A stretch of DNA of 64,000 bases, from assembly GCF_013359945.1 (NCBI RefSeq), contig NZ_JABWCS010000207.1, forward strand, positions 99,794 to 163,793. The letters run 5' to 3'. Below, one piece after another: positions 26,633 to 35,216 of this stretch (within the stretch, counting starts at the first letter, position 1; every line of letters starts with the position of its first letter). Origin of the DNA: Paenibacillus agri. GTDB lineage: Bacteria; Bacillota; Bacilli; Paenibacillales; Paenibacillaceae. The position numbers were made by a program, and so were the translations under genes. The notes beneath the pieces were generated by a model. That model saw only the letters and a list, made by a program, of their open reading frames with translations. It was not told the DNA's origin and did no database searches.

Positions 26633-27202
26633 TTAGCTGAAGTTGCTTGCTTCTTCGAAAGTCCTACCAAATTCTTGATCATACAATATCTTCAATATAG
26701 AAAAATAATGAAAATCTCCCTTAAATTCTATATTTCTCGAATAAAAGAGGGATAACTCTTCAATTTGCGTTGTCTGTAAGTTATTCCAAATAAAATCAAA
26801 CTTGGACTTTAGAATACCTTCAATGCAAGAGTACTTGTTTGAAAGTGAAATTATTCTCAGAAGTACTCGAATAGTAATCTTATGAGGTGTTATGATCTGC
26901 TTTTTATTGATTTTATAATCGATAATTTGATTGCTTAAGATTAAATTTAGCTTTAACTGATATTTACCAATTGAATAATTTATTAAAGGTTTTCCAAAAA
27001 AGTAGTGCTGAAACCATCGTAAAATTAGAATTGAATACTCAATTAATCGCCATAAAAGAAATCTATTTTCTCGTTCTATTGACTCGATTCCAGATATAAT
27101 TGTAATCAATTCTGATCTGGGGAACTTCATTTTATACTTTTTTACTCTTCTACTATGATTTAACTGCAGGGAATATAAATAATTTTTCTGATGATTTGTC
27201 AT
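26633..27202 (-). CDS. Unknown protein, second gene of a membrane-protein pair
   Basis: About 189 residues, not recognised. It is rich in Lys, Ile and aromatic residues, with a hydrophobic stretch FLLWRLIEYSILILRWFQHY near residue 50 and otherwise helical sequence; it could be peripheral or have one membrane segment. The start at 27200-27202 has GAGG 6 bp upstream, and the stop of the upstream gene (27204-27206) is one base before it, so the pair is translationally coupled. The 3' end runs into a GC-richer, oddly composed stretch up to the DUF4917 gene. It lies in the part of the element where tnsABC would be expected. Confidence 0.5.
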   Translation of the reverse strand: MTNHQKNYLYSLQLNHSRRVKKYKMKFPRSELITIISGIESIERENRFLLWRLIEYSILILRWFQHYFFGKPLINYSIGKYQLKLNLILSNQIIDYKINKKQIITPHKITIRVLLRIISLSNKYSCIEGILKSKFDFIWNNLQTTQIEELSLFYSRNIEFKGDFHYFSILKILYDQEFGRTFEEASNFS

Positions 27203-27203
27203 A

Positions 27204-27770
27204 TTATCCTCGTATTTTGTTAAATACAAATTTCAGCAAAAATAGCGAGCTACTAATAATAATAGCAGTAATTATTCCTGCAATAATATTTTGGTAAAGT
27301 GGATGCATTGCTGAGTACTCACTCAAAAAGCTATTATAATACTTCTTTGTAAAAAGATTTTCGCTATTGATTATATTGTAGAGATTTATTGCAAGTATCG
27401 AAACACCTAAGTTAATCAATACATATACAACATAAATAATATATAACGCTTTTCTCTTTCTAAATAATTCATTTGACAATATATATGTTGGATATAGAAT
27501 TGATGGCCAAATTATTAAAAAGGAAGTTAAAAAACTATATGATAATACTAATTCCCTATAATGATCAGTAAAAATAAAAGGAAGTATCAAACTAAAAACA
27601 AAAGTGGGGAAAAATGTAAGAAATACACCACTGATACTTATGTCTTCTGAATCGGAAACAATTAATTGTTTCAATGAAAAGTAAATGGAATTAAACTTGC
27701 TTCTAAAGTATTGATGAATAAGGATTGTTGTTATTGAAAAAAAGAAAATGAAAATCAGTTCAAGATTCAT
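27204..27770 (-). CDS. Unknown multi-pass membrane protein, first gene of a pair
   Basis: About 188 residues with about four membrane helices: ELIFIFFFSITTILIHQYF at the N-terminus, FLTFFPTFVFSLILPFIF, ALYIIYVVYVLINLGVSILA and a C-terminal IIAGIITAIIISSSLFLLKF. No family is recognised. The start at 27768-27770 has a perfect AGGAGG 5 bp upstream; a longer ORF from 27806 lacks one. It is coupled to the gene at 26633-27202 and is the gene closest to the right end. In a defence island a small multi-helix protein with a soluble partner suggests a membrane-acting effector, which is inference. Confidence 0.55.
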   Translation of the reverse strand: MNLELIFIFFFSITTILIHQYFRSKFNSIYFSLKQLIVSDSEDISISGVFLTFFPTFVFSLILPFIFTDHYRELVLSYSFLTSFLIIWPSILYPTYILSNELFRKRKALYIIYVVYVLINLGVSILAINLYNIINSENLFTKKYYNSFLSEYSAMHPLYQNIIAGIITAIIISSSLFLLKFVFNKIRG

Positions 27771-27890
27771 ATAAGCCTCCTGTTTTTTAGCAAATTCAGC
27801 TAACATCTTATTTACGAGTTTGTAAATGACTCTATATGTAGTATTCGCGAAATCATTATTCTATCCTGCACGTTAGTTTAATGCCCTCGA

Positions 27891-27958
27891 CAGTCTAGTA
27901 CTTTATTTTCTCACTCTGAAGGTTTATTTTCAGTCTAAAACATCATTTTCTTCTGACA
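27891..27958. repeat. Second-family right-end-like repeats inside the element
   Basis: Three adjoining ~20-bp sites (starting about 27892, 27913 and 27932; CAGTCTAGTACTTTATTTTC is the first) are followed by TTCTGACA, ACA at 27956-27958. The terminal 27 bases match the end at 13325 at 22 positions. It looks like the right end of another Tn7-like element now 190 bp inside the main one. The gap 27771-28062 holds nothing else besides the hairpin at 28020. Confidence 0.5.
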
Positions 27959-28019
27959 GTTAACAATAAGCCAAAACAGTTAAATTTATTTCTTCAATAT
28001 CTATTTGCCCTTTTTGAAC

Positions 28020-28060
28020 AAGAAAATCCCGATGATTATTTACATCATCGGGATTTTCTT
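28020..28060 (-). terminator. Strong hairpin in the right end, terminator for glmS
   Basis: Two perfect 16-base arms (AAGAAAATCCCGATGA and its complement) enclose a 9-base loop. Read from glmS the stem is followed by TTTTCTTG. It lies inside the element just before the right-end repeats, so the insertion brought its own terminator for glmS read-out. Confidence 0.75.
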
Positions 28061-28062
28061 GA

Positions 28063-28149
28063 GGTTCATGACTTTCTTTACTGGTTGACGAGTTTCTTTA
28101 CTGGTTCGTGACTTTTTTTACTGGTTCACAACTTTTATTTCACTGGACA
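28063..28149. repeat. Right end of the Tn7-like element: four 20-bp TnsB-type sites
   Basis: GGTTCATGACTTTCTTTACT and three variants begin at 28063, 28083, 28103 and 28123, exactly 20 bp apart, followed by GGACA at the tip (28145-28149). Four abutting sites at the glmS-proximal end is the Tn7 right-end design. The same site in inverted form makes the left end at 13341-13461. Confidence 0.85.
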
Positions 28150-28185
28150 ACAAAATTTAATTCTCTTTATCCCTTACTCCACCGT
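28150..28185. other. attTn7 at the 3' end of glmS
   Basis: The 3' end of glmS (stop 28174-28176, codons for KSVTVE) and the 24 bp after it form the TnsD recognition and insertion region. The element boundary is at 28149/28150, exactly the spacing known for Tn7 insertion. Confidence 0.8.
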
Positions 28186-30006
28186 AACACTCTTCGCCAA
28201 ATTCCGTGGTTTATCCACATCGTGGCCCAGGGCCAGCGATGCGTAGTAAGCCAGCAATTGCAGGGATACTACGGACAGAGCTGGTGTCAGCAGTGGCAGA
28301 GTTTGTGGAATAACGAACGCCTGGTCAACAGACTTAAGCAGGTCGGTGACATGCTCTTGGTGGGTGATTGCCAGCACGTCTGCGCCGCGGGCTTTCACTT
28401 CCTTGATGTTGCTGACGGTCTTCTCAAGCACGCTCTCTTGAGTAGCCAGAGCGATCACTGGAACGCCATCTTCGATCAGCGCCAGGGTACCATGCTTCAA
28501 TTCACCTGCAGCGTAAGCTTCGGAATGAATGTAGGAGATCTCTTTCAGCTTCAGCGAGCCTTCTTGAGCTACTGCGTAATCTACGCCGCGGCCGATGAAG
28601 AAGAGGTGCTTGTGCTCGGAGATTTGCTCCGCATAGTTTTTGATGGCTTCTTTTTGAGCCAGAATTTCTTCTACTTGCTCCGGCAAAGAATCCATTGCTG
28701 CCAGGATTTCTTTCACCTGTGCTTCGGACTGTGTACCGCGAACTTCTGCCAAGTACAGACCCAGCAAAGTGAATGCGATCAGCTGCGAAGTGTAGGCTTT
28801 GGTAGAAGCAACTGCGATTTCCGGTCCAGCCAGGGTAACCAATACACTGTCAGCTTCACGGGCGATGGAGCTGCCCACCACGTTAGTAATGGCCAGTACA
28901 TGCGCACCATTCGCATGGCCTTCACGCAGTGCTGCCAAGGTGTCAGCAGTCTCACCAGATTGGCTGACTACGATAACCAGCGTATCTGGGTTTACGATCG
29001 GAGCACGGTAGCGATATTCCGAAGCGATATCATTTTCCACTGGAATGCGCACCAGAGTTTCAATCAGGTTACGTCCAACGAGACCCGCATTGTACGCAGT
29101 ACCGCAAGCGACGATTTGAACGTTACGAATGTTCTTAATTTGTTCTTCGGTCAAGTTCAGCTCAGGCAGAATAACTTTAGTGCCTTCAGCATTAATGCGA
29201 CCACGCATAGTGTCACGGTAAGCCTTAGGTTGCTCGTGGATTTCTTTCAACATGAAGTGCTCAAATCCGCCTTTTTCTGCGGTTACAGCATCCCAATCGA
29301 CAGTAATCATTTCCCGAGAAATAAAGTTACCTTCAATCGTCATCAATTCGACAGCATCCCGTGTCAATACAGCCATTTCGCCGTCGTTCAAAATATATAC
29401 GTTACGAGTGTATTCCAGCAGTGCAGGAATGTCAGACCCGATAAAGTTTTCGCCTTCTCCAAGACCGATAATGAGCGGGCTGGCTTGACGCACAGCAACC
29501 AATTTATCCGGTTCATACTCTGTCAGAACTCCCAGTGCAAAAGCACCACGCATAAAGGTAATCGCTTTTTGTACAGCCTTCACGATATCCCCGTTATACT
29601 CGCGGGCAATCAGGTGGGAAATAACTTCTGTATCTGTCTCGGAAGTGAACTGGGCGCCTCCGGCGATCAGCTCTTCTTTCAGCTCCAGGTAGTTCTCAAC
29701 AATCCCGTTGTGCACTACGGAGAATTTGTGGCTATTGTCCGTGTGTGGGTGGGAATTCTCGTCGGAAGGTTTACCGTGAGTAGCCCAGCGAGTGTGGCCG
29801 ATGCCAGCACTTCCTGCCAGTGGACTGGTTTCCAGCTTGGATTGCAAGTTCGCCAAACGGCCTTTTGCCTTAACTACTTGCAGACCTTCCTGGGTGAACA
29901 CAGCGATTCCCGCGGAATCATATCCACGATACTCCAGCTTCTTCAAACCCTCGACCAAGATTCCTTGCGAATTCTGATTACCAATATATCCTACAATACC
30001 ACACAT
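28174..30006 (-). CDS. glmS: Glutamine-fructose-6-phosphate aminotransferase (isomerizing)
   Basis: 610 residues. It makes glucosamine-6-phosphate from fructose-6-phosphate and glutamine, the first step of UDP-GlcNAc and peptidoglycan synthesis. Cys1 of the N-terminal glutaminase is seen in MCGIVGYIGN, with GHTRWATHG in the same domain. Two SIS domains follow, with VSQSGETADTLAALR and SLKLKEISYIHSEAY; the C-terminus ends in the conserved KPRNLAKSVTVE. GGAGG lies upstream of the ATG. The gene has its own promoter and a metabolite-responsive ribozyme in its leader, and its 3' end carries the Tn7-like insertion. Confidence 0.98.
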   Translation of the reverse strand: MCGIVGYIGNQNSQGILVEGLKKLEYRGYDSAGIAVFTQEGLQVVKAKGRLANLQSKLETSPLAGSAGIGHTRWATHGKPSDENSHPHTDNSHKFSVVHNGIVENYLELKEELIAGGAQFTSETDTEVISHLIAREYNGDIVKAVQKAITFMRGAFALGVLTEYEPDKLVAVRQASPLIIGLGEGENFIGSDIPALLEYTRNVYILNDGEMAVLTRDAVELMTIEGNFISREMITVDWDAVTAEKGGFEHFMLKEIHEQPKAYRDTMRGRINAEGTKVILPELNLTEEQIKNIRNVQIVACGTAYNAGLVGRNLIETLVRIPVENDIASEYRYRAPIVNPDTLVIVVSQSGETADTLAALREGHANGAHVLAITNVVGSSIAREADSVLVTLAGPEIAVASTKAYTSQLIAFTLLGLYLAEVRGTQSEAQVKEILAAMDSLPEQVEEILAQKEAIKNYAEQISEHKHLFFIGRGVDYAVAQEGSLKLKEISYIHSEAYAAGELKHGTLALIEDGVPVIALATQESVLEKTVSNIKEVKARGADVLAITHQEHVTDLLKSVDQAFVIPQTLPLLTPALSVVSLQLLAYYASLALGHDVDKPRNLAKSVTVE

Positions 30007-30149
30007 TATATTTTCCTCCGTCCAAGTTATCGTAATGTGGGCGGCAATAGGAAAGAAACGTGCCGTGCGGCATGTTGATGAGAGTTAGCCAATATTCTGT
30101 TGTAATTCAGGCGCAACAAAATAAACTTTCACTACTTCACAAAATCATG

Positions 30150-30421
30150 AAATGTACAGCTTTCCCCTCTGCCGTGGCAGAACTATCGTGTTTCCCTCTG
30201 CTTGCGCACACCCATGAATTATTAATTTTGTGCACCCATGAAAGCGTTGTGTGTAAGGTCGCCCTTGCATTTTCCGCTTGCATTCACGGCTCTGGTGCAT
30301 CACCGGGAGGTCCCCGCCGAACATTTCGAACACCTCCACCTCGTCAGCTTACGTCTGCCGTGATCCGTTCAAGCTAATTAGCTTTCCCTTCTCCCCCGCG
30401 CAAGACCAAGCTCTGGCGCTT
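30150..30421 (-). ncRNA. glmS: glmS ribozyme (glucosamine-6-phosphate riboswitch)
   Basis: The glmS leader contains, on the minus strand, the conserved start AGCGCCAGAGCTTGG (from 30420 down), a GGATCACGGCAGACG-type segment, GACGAGGTGGAGGTG, and paired regions further down. These match the order of conserved parts in glmS ribozymes, which self-cleave 5' of the GCGCC when glucosamine-6-phosphate binds. Cleavage would fall between 30420 and 30419. The 3' boundary is approximate. An ORF on the same stretch is not real. Confidence 0.85.
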
Positions 30422-30479
30422 GTTATTACTGATACCTCACGATCCTCGCTTTCCTTCTTGAATGAATGACACTTTATCT

Positions 30480-30508
30480 ATTATATGCACCATGTCGTAC
30501 TTTGGCAA
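30480..30508 (-). promoter_or_regulatory. glmS promoter
   Basis: TTGCCA (30503-30508), 17-bp spacer, TATAAT (30480-30485) on the minus strand. Transcription would start near 30473, about 50 nt before the ribozyme cleavage site. Confidence 0.7.
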
Positions 30509-30572
30509 TGCTTCTGACAATGTTTTCTTTCTGAAACAATGACATCTTAATTTGAAAAATAATTGCAGAACG

Positions 30573-30603
30573 TTAAACCGGTGCAGCGGTTCGCCCACCG
30601 GTT
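30573..30603 (-). terminator. Possible terminator after glmM
   Basis: AACCGGT/ACCGGTT arms 23 bp past the glmM stop, followed on the minus strand by TTTAACGTT. The T run is short, so read-through into glmS is possible. Confidence 0.4.
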
Positions 30604-30625
30604 CACCGTTCATTACGCTTAGTAA

Positions 30626-31966
30626 TTACACCAGTTCACGTTGAACAACTTCTACAATCTGTCCTACATACCGATCCAGTTCATCCTTGTCCGGACCTTC
30701 TGCCATTACACGGATGAGCGGTTCTGTACCCGATGGACGCACAAGCACACGGCCGTTGCTGCCCAGCTTGGCCTCAACTTCACCAATAGCCGCTTCAATC
30801 GCCGGATTATCCGGATAGTTGGTCTTATCCTGCACACGCACATTCACAAGCACCTGCGGATATTTGGTCATCATGGATTTCAATTGACTCAGCTTCTGAC
30901 CCGAAGCCTTCAACGTGTCCACCAATTGAATCGCTGTGAGAATACCGTCACCAGTTGTATTGTAGTCCAGGAAAATCACGTGGCCGGATTGCTCGCCGCC
31001 CAGATTGAAGCCACCCCGGCGCATTTCTTCCATCACATAACGGTCGCCTACTGCAGTTTTAGCTGTGTTGAGGGACAATTGCTCAGTCGCCTTATAGAAA
31101 CCAATGTTACTCATCACTGTGGACACGATAGTGCCATCTTTAAGCTTACCTGCACGGTTCATTGCATCACCGCAGATACACAGAATAAAGTCACCGTCTA
31201 CTTCGTCACCTGTATTATCAATGGCAATCAGGCGGTCAGCATCTCCGTCAAAAGCAAGTCCCAAATCCGCGCCATGCTTCAGCACTTCTTCACGCAATTT
31301 CTCCGGATGGGTGGAACCGTATCCGTCATTGATATTCAGCCCGTCCGGCTCTGCTCCGATAGCGATAACTTCAGCGCCCAGCTCGCGGAACAGTCTTGGA
31401 GCCAGCTCATATGCCGCGCCATGTGCGCAGTCCAGTACGATCTTAATACCTTTGAAATCCTGGGAAATGGTTGTTTTCAAGTATTCCAAATAAAGATATT
31501 TGGAATCATGATCGATAGTCACTTTACCCAAACCGGAGCCTACAGGGCGTGGCAGTTCGTCTTTTTCCGCATCCATCAACTCTTCGATCTGCAGCTCAGT
31601 CTCATCTGTAAGCTTGAAGCCGTCGCCGCCAAAAAACTTGATTCCGTTATCCTCTACCGGGTTGTGTGAAGCAGAGATCATAACCCCTGCGTCAGCCTTA
31701 AGCAGACGCGTAATATACGCTACCGCGGGTGTGCTAACGACACCCAGCCGGATGACTTCTGCCCCAATGGATAGCATGCCTGCTACCAGTGCGGATTCCA
31801 GCATAGGACCGGAAATCCGTGTATCCATGCCAATAACAACCTTCGGTTTCTCCACATTCCCTGTTAGTACATATCCACCGCAGCGGCCAATGCTATAAGC
31901 CATTTCTGCTGTCAACTCGCGGTTCGCTACACCGCGAACACCGTCAGTTCCAAAATACTTCCCCAT
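30626..31966 (-). CDS. glmM: Phosphoglucosamine mutase
   Basis: 446 residues. It converts glucosamine-6-phosphate to glucosamine-1-phosphate, the step after GlmS. The phosphoserine active-site loop is [19 protein letters not shown] near residue 100; the metal loop DGDADRL and the C-terminal phosphate-binding [15 protein letters not shown] are present. N-terminal [15 protein letters not shown] is diagnostic of GlmM. It lies downstream of cdaA-cdaR, a linkage kept in most Firmicutes, where GlmM also binds and inhibits CdaA. Confidence 0.97.
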   Translation of the reverse strand: MGKYFGTDGVRGVANRELTAEMAYSIGRCGGYVLTGNVEKPKVVIGMDTRISGPMLESALVAGMLSIGAEVIRLGVVSTPAVAYITRLLKADAGVMISASHNPVEDNGIKFFGGDGFKLTDETELQIEELMDAEKDELPRPVGSGLGKVTIDHDSKYLYLEYLKTTISQDFKGIKIVLDCAHGAAYELAPRLFRELGAEVIAIGAEPDGLNINDGYGSTHPEKLREEVLKHGADLGLAFDGDADRLIAIDNTGDEVDGDFILCICGDAMNRAGKLKDGTIVSTVMSNIGFYKATEQLSLNTAKTAVGDRYVMEEMRRGGFNLGGEQSGHVIFLDYNTTGDGILTAIQLVDTLKASGQKLSQLKSMMTKYPQVLVNVRVQDKTNYPDNPAIEAAIGEVEAKLGSNGRVLVRPSGTEPLIRVMAEGPDKDELDRYVGQIVEVVQRELV

Positions 31967-32075
31967 GTCTTTTCTCCTTTGATTATGCTGCTATAGCTTA
32001 ATGTATAATGTATGCTTAAACTGTCTTCCGGTGTCATCAAGATACACCTGTATAGACATCTTGTTCCCATAAAAG

Positions 32076-33566
32076 TTAGGTCCCGCCTGTACCCGTAGCC
32101 TCTCCATTGCTCCCGGTACCTGCGTTCCCATTAGTTGAACCACTATTTTCAGAATGCTGTTCTGTAGGAGTCGGCGTCGGCGTTCCAACTGGATCTCCAC
32201 TATGTGTCGGCTGGTCCACCGGGTCCTTGCCCTCCCCTATAACTGGCTCAGCACTTGGCTCAGGCGTATTCTGGGTTCCCCCAGTGCTCGAGTTCTGTGA
32301 AGGCTCTGTGGACACTTCTGGTGTCGAGGAGTCCTGCAACTGTATAATCGCCTTAAGCTGCTGCCCTGCCGGTTGCTTTAGGGCAATGAACTTGGGCAGA
32401 GAAACCTGAAGGGTGACTTCATGCGTACCTGCTGCTAAATTACTGACGTCAGCAACGACGCTGATCTTGTCTACACTAAGCTGGTTCAGAAGATCAGGCG
32501 CCCCCGATACTGTTAACGAAAGGGTCTGGTCCGCGGGATCTGTTATGACCGCCTTCAACCCGGCAGCAGCACCTTCGAGCTTGATGGGTACCCCTTCAAG
32601 GGTACGCTCCCCATTCTCGGAGGTCGTCACTGTCACATTGACCTTGCCTGGCTCGATTTTATCGATCCCAGTTGGTGGTACCAGGTCCACTTTGAGCTGC
32701 TCCGTGCCGGCCGATTTAATCTGGCTAAGATTGACGGTCGCCTCGTAGGCTGTCAATGTTGCCAGCGCTTCTTTCTGACCATATACGGTTACCGAAGTCT
32801 GGTCCGCCTTCACCTGAGACAACACCAGTGAATCGGGCAGCTGACCGGTATAGCCGATCTCGAGCGGTACACTTTTAAACGGAAGGGTGATCGGAATTTC
32901 TACCGAGACGTAGGCTGGCTTGATCACCGCATCCTTGATTTCATTCCCGTTGCTGTCATAGGCGAACAGCTTCATTCGCTTCTCCTTGAAGGTCTCACTA
33001 TCACCATCAAGCTCAACGGTCCCCTGCACCTTGGCAACCTTGCTCAGCTCACTGGCAGCGAGAGTGACCTCTGCTTCCCCTGTTGGCTGAATCACCGGTG
33101 TGCCGAGTTGATAGCCCTGGGCGGGCGTTCCTTTCGTCAATAGCGTAATCGGAAAAGCCTTCGTATTCCGCAGCTCCACATGCACATTCACTTCATCCGG
33201 TGTCAAGGATTCTAGAGTCACACCATTCGGAAGTGAATAGGACAAGGAGAGTCTGTTATTTCCCGGCTTCACCTTGCTAAGATCAACGCTTACCTTGTAA
33301 GAATCGGAGAACCTATAATTCAGATCCGACTTTTTTCCCCGGACCTCCATTCTCACACTATCGACATCCAAAGGTTCCATGACATATTTGTCCTCATCAA
33401 AACCGGTCACTTCGATCTTCACATTCTCAATAGTCTTCGTATCCATACGTGTAGTTGTCTGGGAGACGGGAGCCGTATCGGCATGAACCATAGCCCACAG
33501 GATAATCCCCAGCGCCAGCGCCAGAATCTTGTTGAAGTTATTGTTGTTCATCCATTTATTCATCAC
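32076..33566 (-). CDS. cdaR: CdaR, YbbR-domain regulator of the c-di-AMP cyclase
   Basis: 496 residues. One N-terminal membrane helix is seen (KILALALGIILWAMVHAD), then about four YbbR repeats with the VTVYGQKEAL and VEVRGKKSDL type motifs, and a Pro/Thr/Ser/Gly-rich tail over roughly the last 75 residues. CdaR is extracytoplasmic and modulates CdaA. The start overlaps the end of cdaA by 11 bp, so the two are coupled. The low-complexity tail is longer than in Bacillus subtilis CdaR and may span the wall. Confidence 0.93.
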   Translation of the reverse strand: MMNKWMNNNNFNKILALALGIILWAMVHADTAPVSQTTTRMDTKTIENVKIEVTGFDEDKYVMEPLDVDSVRMEVRGKKSDLNYRFSDSYKVSVDLSKVKPGNNRLSLSYSLPNGVTLESLTPDEVNVHVELRNTKAFPITLLTKGTPAQGYQLGTPVIQPTGEAEVTLAASELSKVAKVQGTVELDGDSETFKEKRMKLFAYDSNGNEIKDAVIKPAYVSVEIPITLPFKSVPLEIGYTGQLPDSLVLSQVKADQTSVTVYGQKEALATLTAYEATVNLSQIKSAGTEQLKVDLVPPTGIDKIEPGKVNVTVTTSENGERTLEGVPIKLEGAAAGLKAVITDPADQTLSLTVSGAPDLLNQLSVDKISVVADVSNLAAGTHEVTLQVSLPKFIALKQPAGQQLKAIIQLQDSSTPEVSTEPSQNSSTGGTQNTPEPSAEPVIGEGKDPVDQPTHSGDPVGTPTPTPTEQHSENSGSTNGNAGTGSNGEATGTGGT

Positions 33567-34386
33567 GCTTGTCCCCCTTCCGTTTCCAGAAAGCAGAACC
33601 CTTCTCCTTGAGCGGAGAACTCGCGCTTAGTTCTTGATACAGCTTAGAAATTAGCGATTCTTCCTTGATATCCCTCACAATCTGACCATTGATCGCCAGA
33701 GAAATCTGTCCCGTCTCTTCCGATACCACAACCGACACAGAATCTGCCACTTCACTGATCCCGATCGCCGCCCGGTGACGCGTCCCTAACTCTTTGCTGA
33801 TAAACGGATTCTCGGACAGTGGCAAGTAACAAGCAGCAGCCGCAATCTGATTACCCTGCATAATGAGCGCCCCATCATGCAGTGGAGTATTGGGGATGAA
33901 AATATTGATCAGCAGCTCCGAGCTGACCGCCGATCGCATAGCTATGCCCGATTCCGTGTATTCGTTAAGCCCGGTGGCTCGTTCGAACACGATTAAGGCC
34001 CCAATTTTTCTATGGGATAGGTAATTCACGGCTTTAATGACTTCTCCGACCAGCTTGCCGACTTCTTCATCGTTCTCCGCACCACGTCCGAAGAACTTCC
34101 CTCGCCCAAGCTGCTCGAGACCACGCCTCAGCTCCGGCTGGAAAATAATGAAGATGGCAAACACCCCAAACGTATAAATCTGATTCATCAGCCACTTCAG
34201 CGTATACAAATCAAGGATCGTGGCGAATGCCCAAATGAGCACAAGCACCAGAATCCCTTTTAACAACTGAACCGCCCTTGTACCCCGGACCATATTCAGC
34301 ACTTTGTAGATGATATAGCTGACAATCAGAACATCTATAATATCTTTAAAGGACTCTTTCCAGGTAAGGTCCATGAAATAGCTCAT
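33556..34386 (-). CDS. cdaA: Diadenylate cyclase CdaA
   Basis: 276 residues. Three N-terminal membrane helices (residues ~15-75) are followed by the DAC domain. The catalytic DGA motif is seen in LHDGALIMQGNQI and the RHR motif in ELGTRHRAAIG, both needed to make c-di-AMP from two ATP. c-di-AMP controls potassium and osmolyte balance and wall homeostasis. The gene heads cdaA-cdaR-glmM, 206 bp after rsiW and beyond a terminator, so it probably also has its own promoter. Confidence 0.96.
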   Translation of the reverse strand: MSYFMDLTWKESFKDIIDVLIVSYIIYKVLNMVRGTRAVQLLKGILVLVLIWAFATILDLYTLKWLMNQIYTFGVFAIFIIFQPELRRGLEQLGRGKFFGRGAENDEEVGKLVGEVIKAVNYLSHRKIGALIVFERATGLNEYTESGIAMRSAVSSELLINIFIPNTPLHDGALIMQGNQIAAAACYLPLSENPFISKELGTRHRAAIGISEVADSVSVVVSEETGQISLAINGQIVRDIKEESLISKLYQELSASSPLKEKGSAFWKRKGDKRDE

Positions 34387-34530
34387 TGCTCAAACCCCCA
34401 TCAATTCTAATTAGCTGGGTTTATTTATGTAAATGGCTAAACAGTGCCATAATATATCTAGGTTATAACGTTCACGCCCAGGTTGCAAGTTTAGCCCCCC
34501 TCACAAATTAAGGATGCGGCAAAAAGGCAA

Positions 34531-34564
34531 CAAAAAAGCGCCATCTTTCCGGAAAAAGAGGCGC
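34531..34564 (-). terminator. Terminator between rsiW and cdaA
   Basis: GCGCC/GGCGC arms followed on the minus strand by six Ts, 28 bp after the anti-sigma gene stop. Confidence 0.65.
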
Positions 34565-34592
34565 AAAGGATATGCCTGCAAGGGGCCACTGC

Positions 34593-35216
34593 TTAACGGT
34601 AGGCAACTTCAGAGAACATGTTCGTGACTTTATACCAGATCCAGCCTACCGCTTGGTCTATGCTTTTGACTTGGCCAGAAATATGGGCCGTTGAAGCCTG
34701 ATACAGAGAGCCGTCGATGACCGTTACATTGCCGTTGACTTCCCCATACACCTGAGTTTTGCCATTCTCCACCGTAAGATCCCCGGTAATGATTTTGCCG
34801 GAAGGTACAATGACTGTATCTCCCTTGATGACAACCTGATCCAGGTTGGTACCCCGAACCACCAATTGTCTATCCTGATTCCAGAAAGAAACAGAGCTCA
34901 TCAGCATCACCAAAATAAAGATCGATGCCGCCGTAAGGGCGGGATGTCTCTTGATCCAGGTAATAAACCGTTTCTCCTTCTTGGATTTCGGTAAAGAATT
35001 CATTATCCGGCCTACAAGATCTTCCGACGCGACAGGACTTTGGTGCATCAGGGAAAACATCAACATATCGGTCTGTTCCAATTCATTGAACTTCGCACGG
35101 CATTCCGGGCAGGATAGAAGATGCTCCTTCAATTCCCTCTGCTGCTGTTCGGGCAAGTCGTCATCCAAATAATCATGCATCATAGAGACGGCCAGTTTGC
35201 ATTCCATAGGAGCCAA
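34593..35216 (-). CDS. rsiW: RsiW-like anti-sigma-W factor
   Basis: 207 residues. The N-terminal zinc-binding anti-sigma domain has the H-x3-C-x2-C motif in HLLSCPECRAKF, with MMHDYLDDDLPEQQQRELKE before it. One membrane helix lies at about residues 90-110 (ALTAASIFILVMLMSSVSFW). The outside part is a bactofilin-like beta repeat (VVIKGDTVIVPSG, ITGDLTVENGKTQVYGEVNG). RsiW holds SigW at the membrane and is cut by PrsW/RasP under envelope stress. It lies 112 bp after sigW. Confidence 0.88.
   Translation of the reverse strand: MAPMECKLAVSMMHDYLDDDLPEQQQRELKEHLLSCPECRAKFNELEQTDMLMFSLMHQSPVASEDLVGRIMNSLPKSKKEKRFITWIKRHPALTAASIFILVMLMSSVSFWNQDRQLVVRGTNLDQVVIKGDTVIVPSGKIITGDLTVENGKTQVYGEVNGNVTVIDGSLYQASTAHISGQVKSIDQAVGWIWYKVTNMFSEVAYR

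Larger units (their letters stand above)
13334..28149. mobile_element. Tn7-like element in attTn7, transposase genes missing, defence cargo
   Basis: The element begins TGTC at 13334 and ends GACA at 28149; the terminal 26 bases match at 20 positions as inverted repeats. The left end has three spaced repeats and the right end four 20-bp repeats, the arrangement of TnsB-binding sites in Tn7. The right end lies 24 bp past the glmS stop codon, the classic attTn7 position. Flanking 5-mers are ACAAC (13329-13333) and ACAAA (28150-28154), an imperfect target duplication. Inside are ten genes or remnants: SIR2, ATPase/effector, Gabija, AlbA_2, truncated tnsD, DUF4917 and a membrane pair. No tnsA, tnsB or tnsC is seen, so movement would need help in trans. 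Confidence 0.82.

Noticed and set aside
28063..28146. Four 20-bp repeats as a possible CRISPR
   Set aside because: Copies abut without spacers, have inverted partners at 13341-13461 and end at an ACA tip; they are transposon end sites. No cas gene is present.
28108..30078. A 656-codon plus-strand ORF across glmS
   Set aside because: It is the antisense shadow of glmS, with a composition typical of reverse-frame translation and no family features.
30145..30339. Minus-strand ORF of 64 codons upstream of glmS
   Set aside because: It lies in the glmS ribozyme; the sequence is explained by RNA structure.
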